NCBI RefSeq assembly: GCF_000485595.1
Contig: NW_014577412.1
Coordinates: 156,983-183,959 of the forward strand
Direction of reading: 5' to 3'
DNA from: Priapulus caudatus
Lineage: Eukaryota; Priapulida; Priapulimorpha; Priapulimorphida; Priapulidae
Length of the DNA stretch: 26,977 nucleotides
Shown: positions 25,952 to 26,977 of the stretch, piece by piece
How positions within the stretch are numbered: the first letter of the stretch is position 1
Layout: each line of letters starts with the position of its first letter
Translations under genes and position numbers: made by a program
Notes under the pieces: model-generated
Seen by the model: the letters and a program-made list of their open reading frames with translations, nothing else
What the model was told of the DNA's origin: nothing
Databases searched by the model: none

Positions 25952-26293
25952 CACATTTCCAGATAACGTGTGCATGCTGGACCGGGCAGGTATTACTGGG
26001 AAAAGGCAGATCGTAGTTGACGGTACAGCGACTCTTATTGATGCAGGCGCTGCGCTGCGCTGACAACTCAGCGTCTGGTAGCGGAGTAAACGTACAGTCC
26101 TCGAAACTCTCTGATCTGTAGCTGTAGTCTGTTTCATTACACAAGCGGTCCATCCAAACGAGGTATTCGGGATGGGCCCTATGATTAATGTGACCGATTT
26201 CAATGATCATGTCCTCGATGAGACCTTGCCTGCACGTCACTTTTTTGCTCGTCCCAGCATCGCAGATATACGTGTCGTGCCAAGACACACATT
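25952..26293 (-). CDS. SUEL-like galactose-binding lectin domain exon (copy B)
   Basis: A 342-nt (114-codon) minus-strand exon, phase 1-1, acceptor CCTATTCTCCCAG|AA, donor AAATGTG|GTAAGT. It reads ECVSWHDTYICDAGTSKKVT, CRQGLIEDMIIEIGHINH, then LCNETDY, ELSAQRSACINKSRCTVNYD and HVIWKC. The Cys spacing, the C.G..I.I start, the S.C..K..C.V centre and the closing hydrophobic-x-C fit the SUEL lectin family (sea urchin egg lectin, rhamnose-binding lectins, latrophilins), although the usual FGDPC-type motif is replaced by PFPSNTC. The domain binds sugars outside the cell. Its phase joins that of the pentraxin exon. No signal peptide is seen to its right within the window. Confidence 0.72.
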
Positions 26294-26516
26294 CTGGGAG
26301 AATAGGCCCGCATGTTATCGTTATGAATAGCTTTGTGTGTGCGATCGCGCGTGTTTATACAGATACTTATACATACACTTTATTATAATACATGCATGAG
26401 TACGTGTGTGAGTGCGTACGTTCGTACGTACATACATACATACATACGTGTGTGCGTACGTGCGTGTGTGCGTGCGTGCGTGCGTGCGTACGTACATACG
26501 TACGTACGTGCGTACG

Positions 26517-26556
<40 letters not shown>

Positions 26557-26977
26557 TATAATGTACATGTGGTAAAAACGCGATGAACGCTATACTAGTA
26601 CAGATCGAGGAAATTGGCTTATTAGCAAATAGATGGGCAGACACGAGTATCGTTGCCGTTAATAAGTGACTACACCTGACTCTTTATATGCAGCTGCATT
26701 TGCGCGTCGTAACATAAGATTGAGTGGAATCAGGGCCGTAGGCTGAACAAATTCCTATTACTATGAGGGAGGGGCGAAATTGTGTAATGATGAGCGATGG
26801 GCGCAGCTCTTGATTGACGTCCATAGTGTGGTAGCGGTTGGTCTGAGACAAGGCTTTCACGGATGTGACCAATAAAATCACGTTATGGTTATTTACGATT
26901 GTTAGCTAAGCTTATCTTTTAATTTTGCGCCAAAATCTAGGGAGCAGCTGCCCCGTTGCCCCCCGCCAGAGGCTACG
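26294..26977. other. Non-coding DNA with (TGCG/TACG)n microsatellite (copy B)
   Basis: Counterpart of 21018-21697. The tetranucleotide repeat spans about 26393-26560, slightly different in length from copy A. No upstream exon of the lectin gene is recognised up to the window end. Confidence 0.6.

Larger units (their letters stand above)
21978..26977. repeat. Direct segmental duplication, right copy (B)
   Basis: Second copy of 17216-21697; continues past the window end. It differs by a 1.18-kb replacement in the minisatellite, an 11-nt difference in the lectin exon, small repeat-length changes, and scattered single bases. Confidence 0.92.

Noticed and set aside
1-26977. tRNA or rRNA genes
   Set aside because: No cloverleaf-like or rRNA-like sequence was recognised on either strand by reading.

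Overview
This is metazoan (eukaryotic) DNA. Coding sequence is split by introns with GT..AG borders whose phases match, intergenic and intronic DNA is full of microsatellites and minisatellites, and there is a short interstitial (TTAGGG)n telomere-type tract. The protein families (SUEL-type lectin, pentraxin, sushi domains, a Harbinger transposase, an env-bearing Ty3/gypsy element) suggest a marine invertebrate, perhaps an echinoderm, hemichordate, amphioxus or mollusc. I cannot name the species. Two assembly marks are visible: one n at 11187 and a run of ten n at 21968-21977.

Layout. (1) About 300-4240: a PIF/Harbinger DNA transposon. Its three-exon transposase (plus strand, 416-752, 1315-1430, 3050-3859) joins in frame to about 420 residues with an apparent DDE triad. 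Antisense, inside its second intron, lie two exons of the Harbinger accessory-type protein. (2) About 4230-5900: a GC-rich stretch with short repeats and no gene I recognise. (3) About 5900-12470, minus strand: a decaying series of sushi (CCP) exons, one intact sushi exon, and the second half of a pentraxin domain. (4) 13301 to about 18020, minus strand: the 3' part of a Ty3/gypsy retroelement with integrase, a broken env-like region, a Pro/Ala-rich ORF, polypurine tract and 3' LTR. (5) 17216-21697 and 21978-26977: two near-identical direct copies carrying part of the integrase, the first pentraxin exon and a SUEL-like lectin exon, with the 10-n gap between them.

The main host gene reads right to left: SUEL-like lectin exon, pentraxin exon 1, pentraxin exon 2, sushi exon, then further sushi exons. 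Splice phases agree across the first four exons (1-1, 1-2, 2-1, 1-1), so this looks like one secreted or surface recognition protein with lectin, pentraxin and complement-type modules. The 5' end (signal peptide) and the 3' end are not visible. The retroelement sits in the intron that splits the pentraxin domain. The lectin exon is in frame in the right copy and frameshifted in the left copy.

Much of the window is repeats. The most structured is a 38-bp minisatellite (19270-20175) in the intron between the lectin and pentraxin exons; about half of its units carry the CRE-type palindrome TGACGTCA. In the right copy most of this array is replaced by a 1.18-kb segment that contains LTR-like sequence and a 57-bp triplet-rich repeat.
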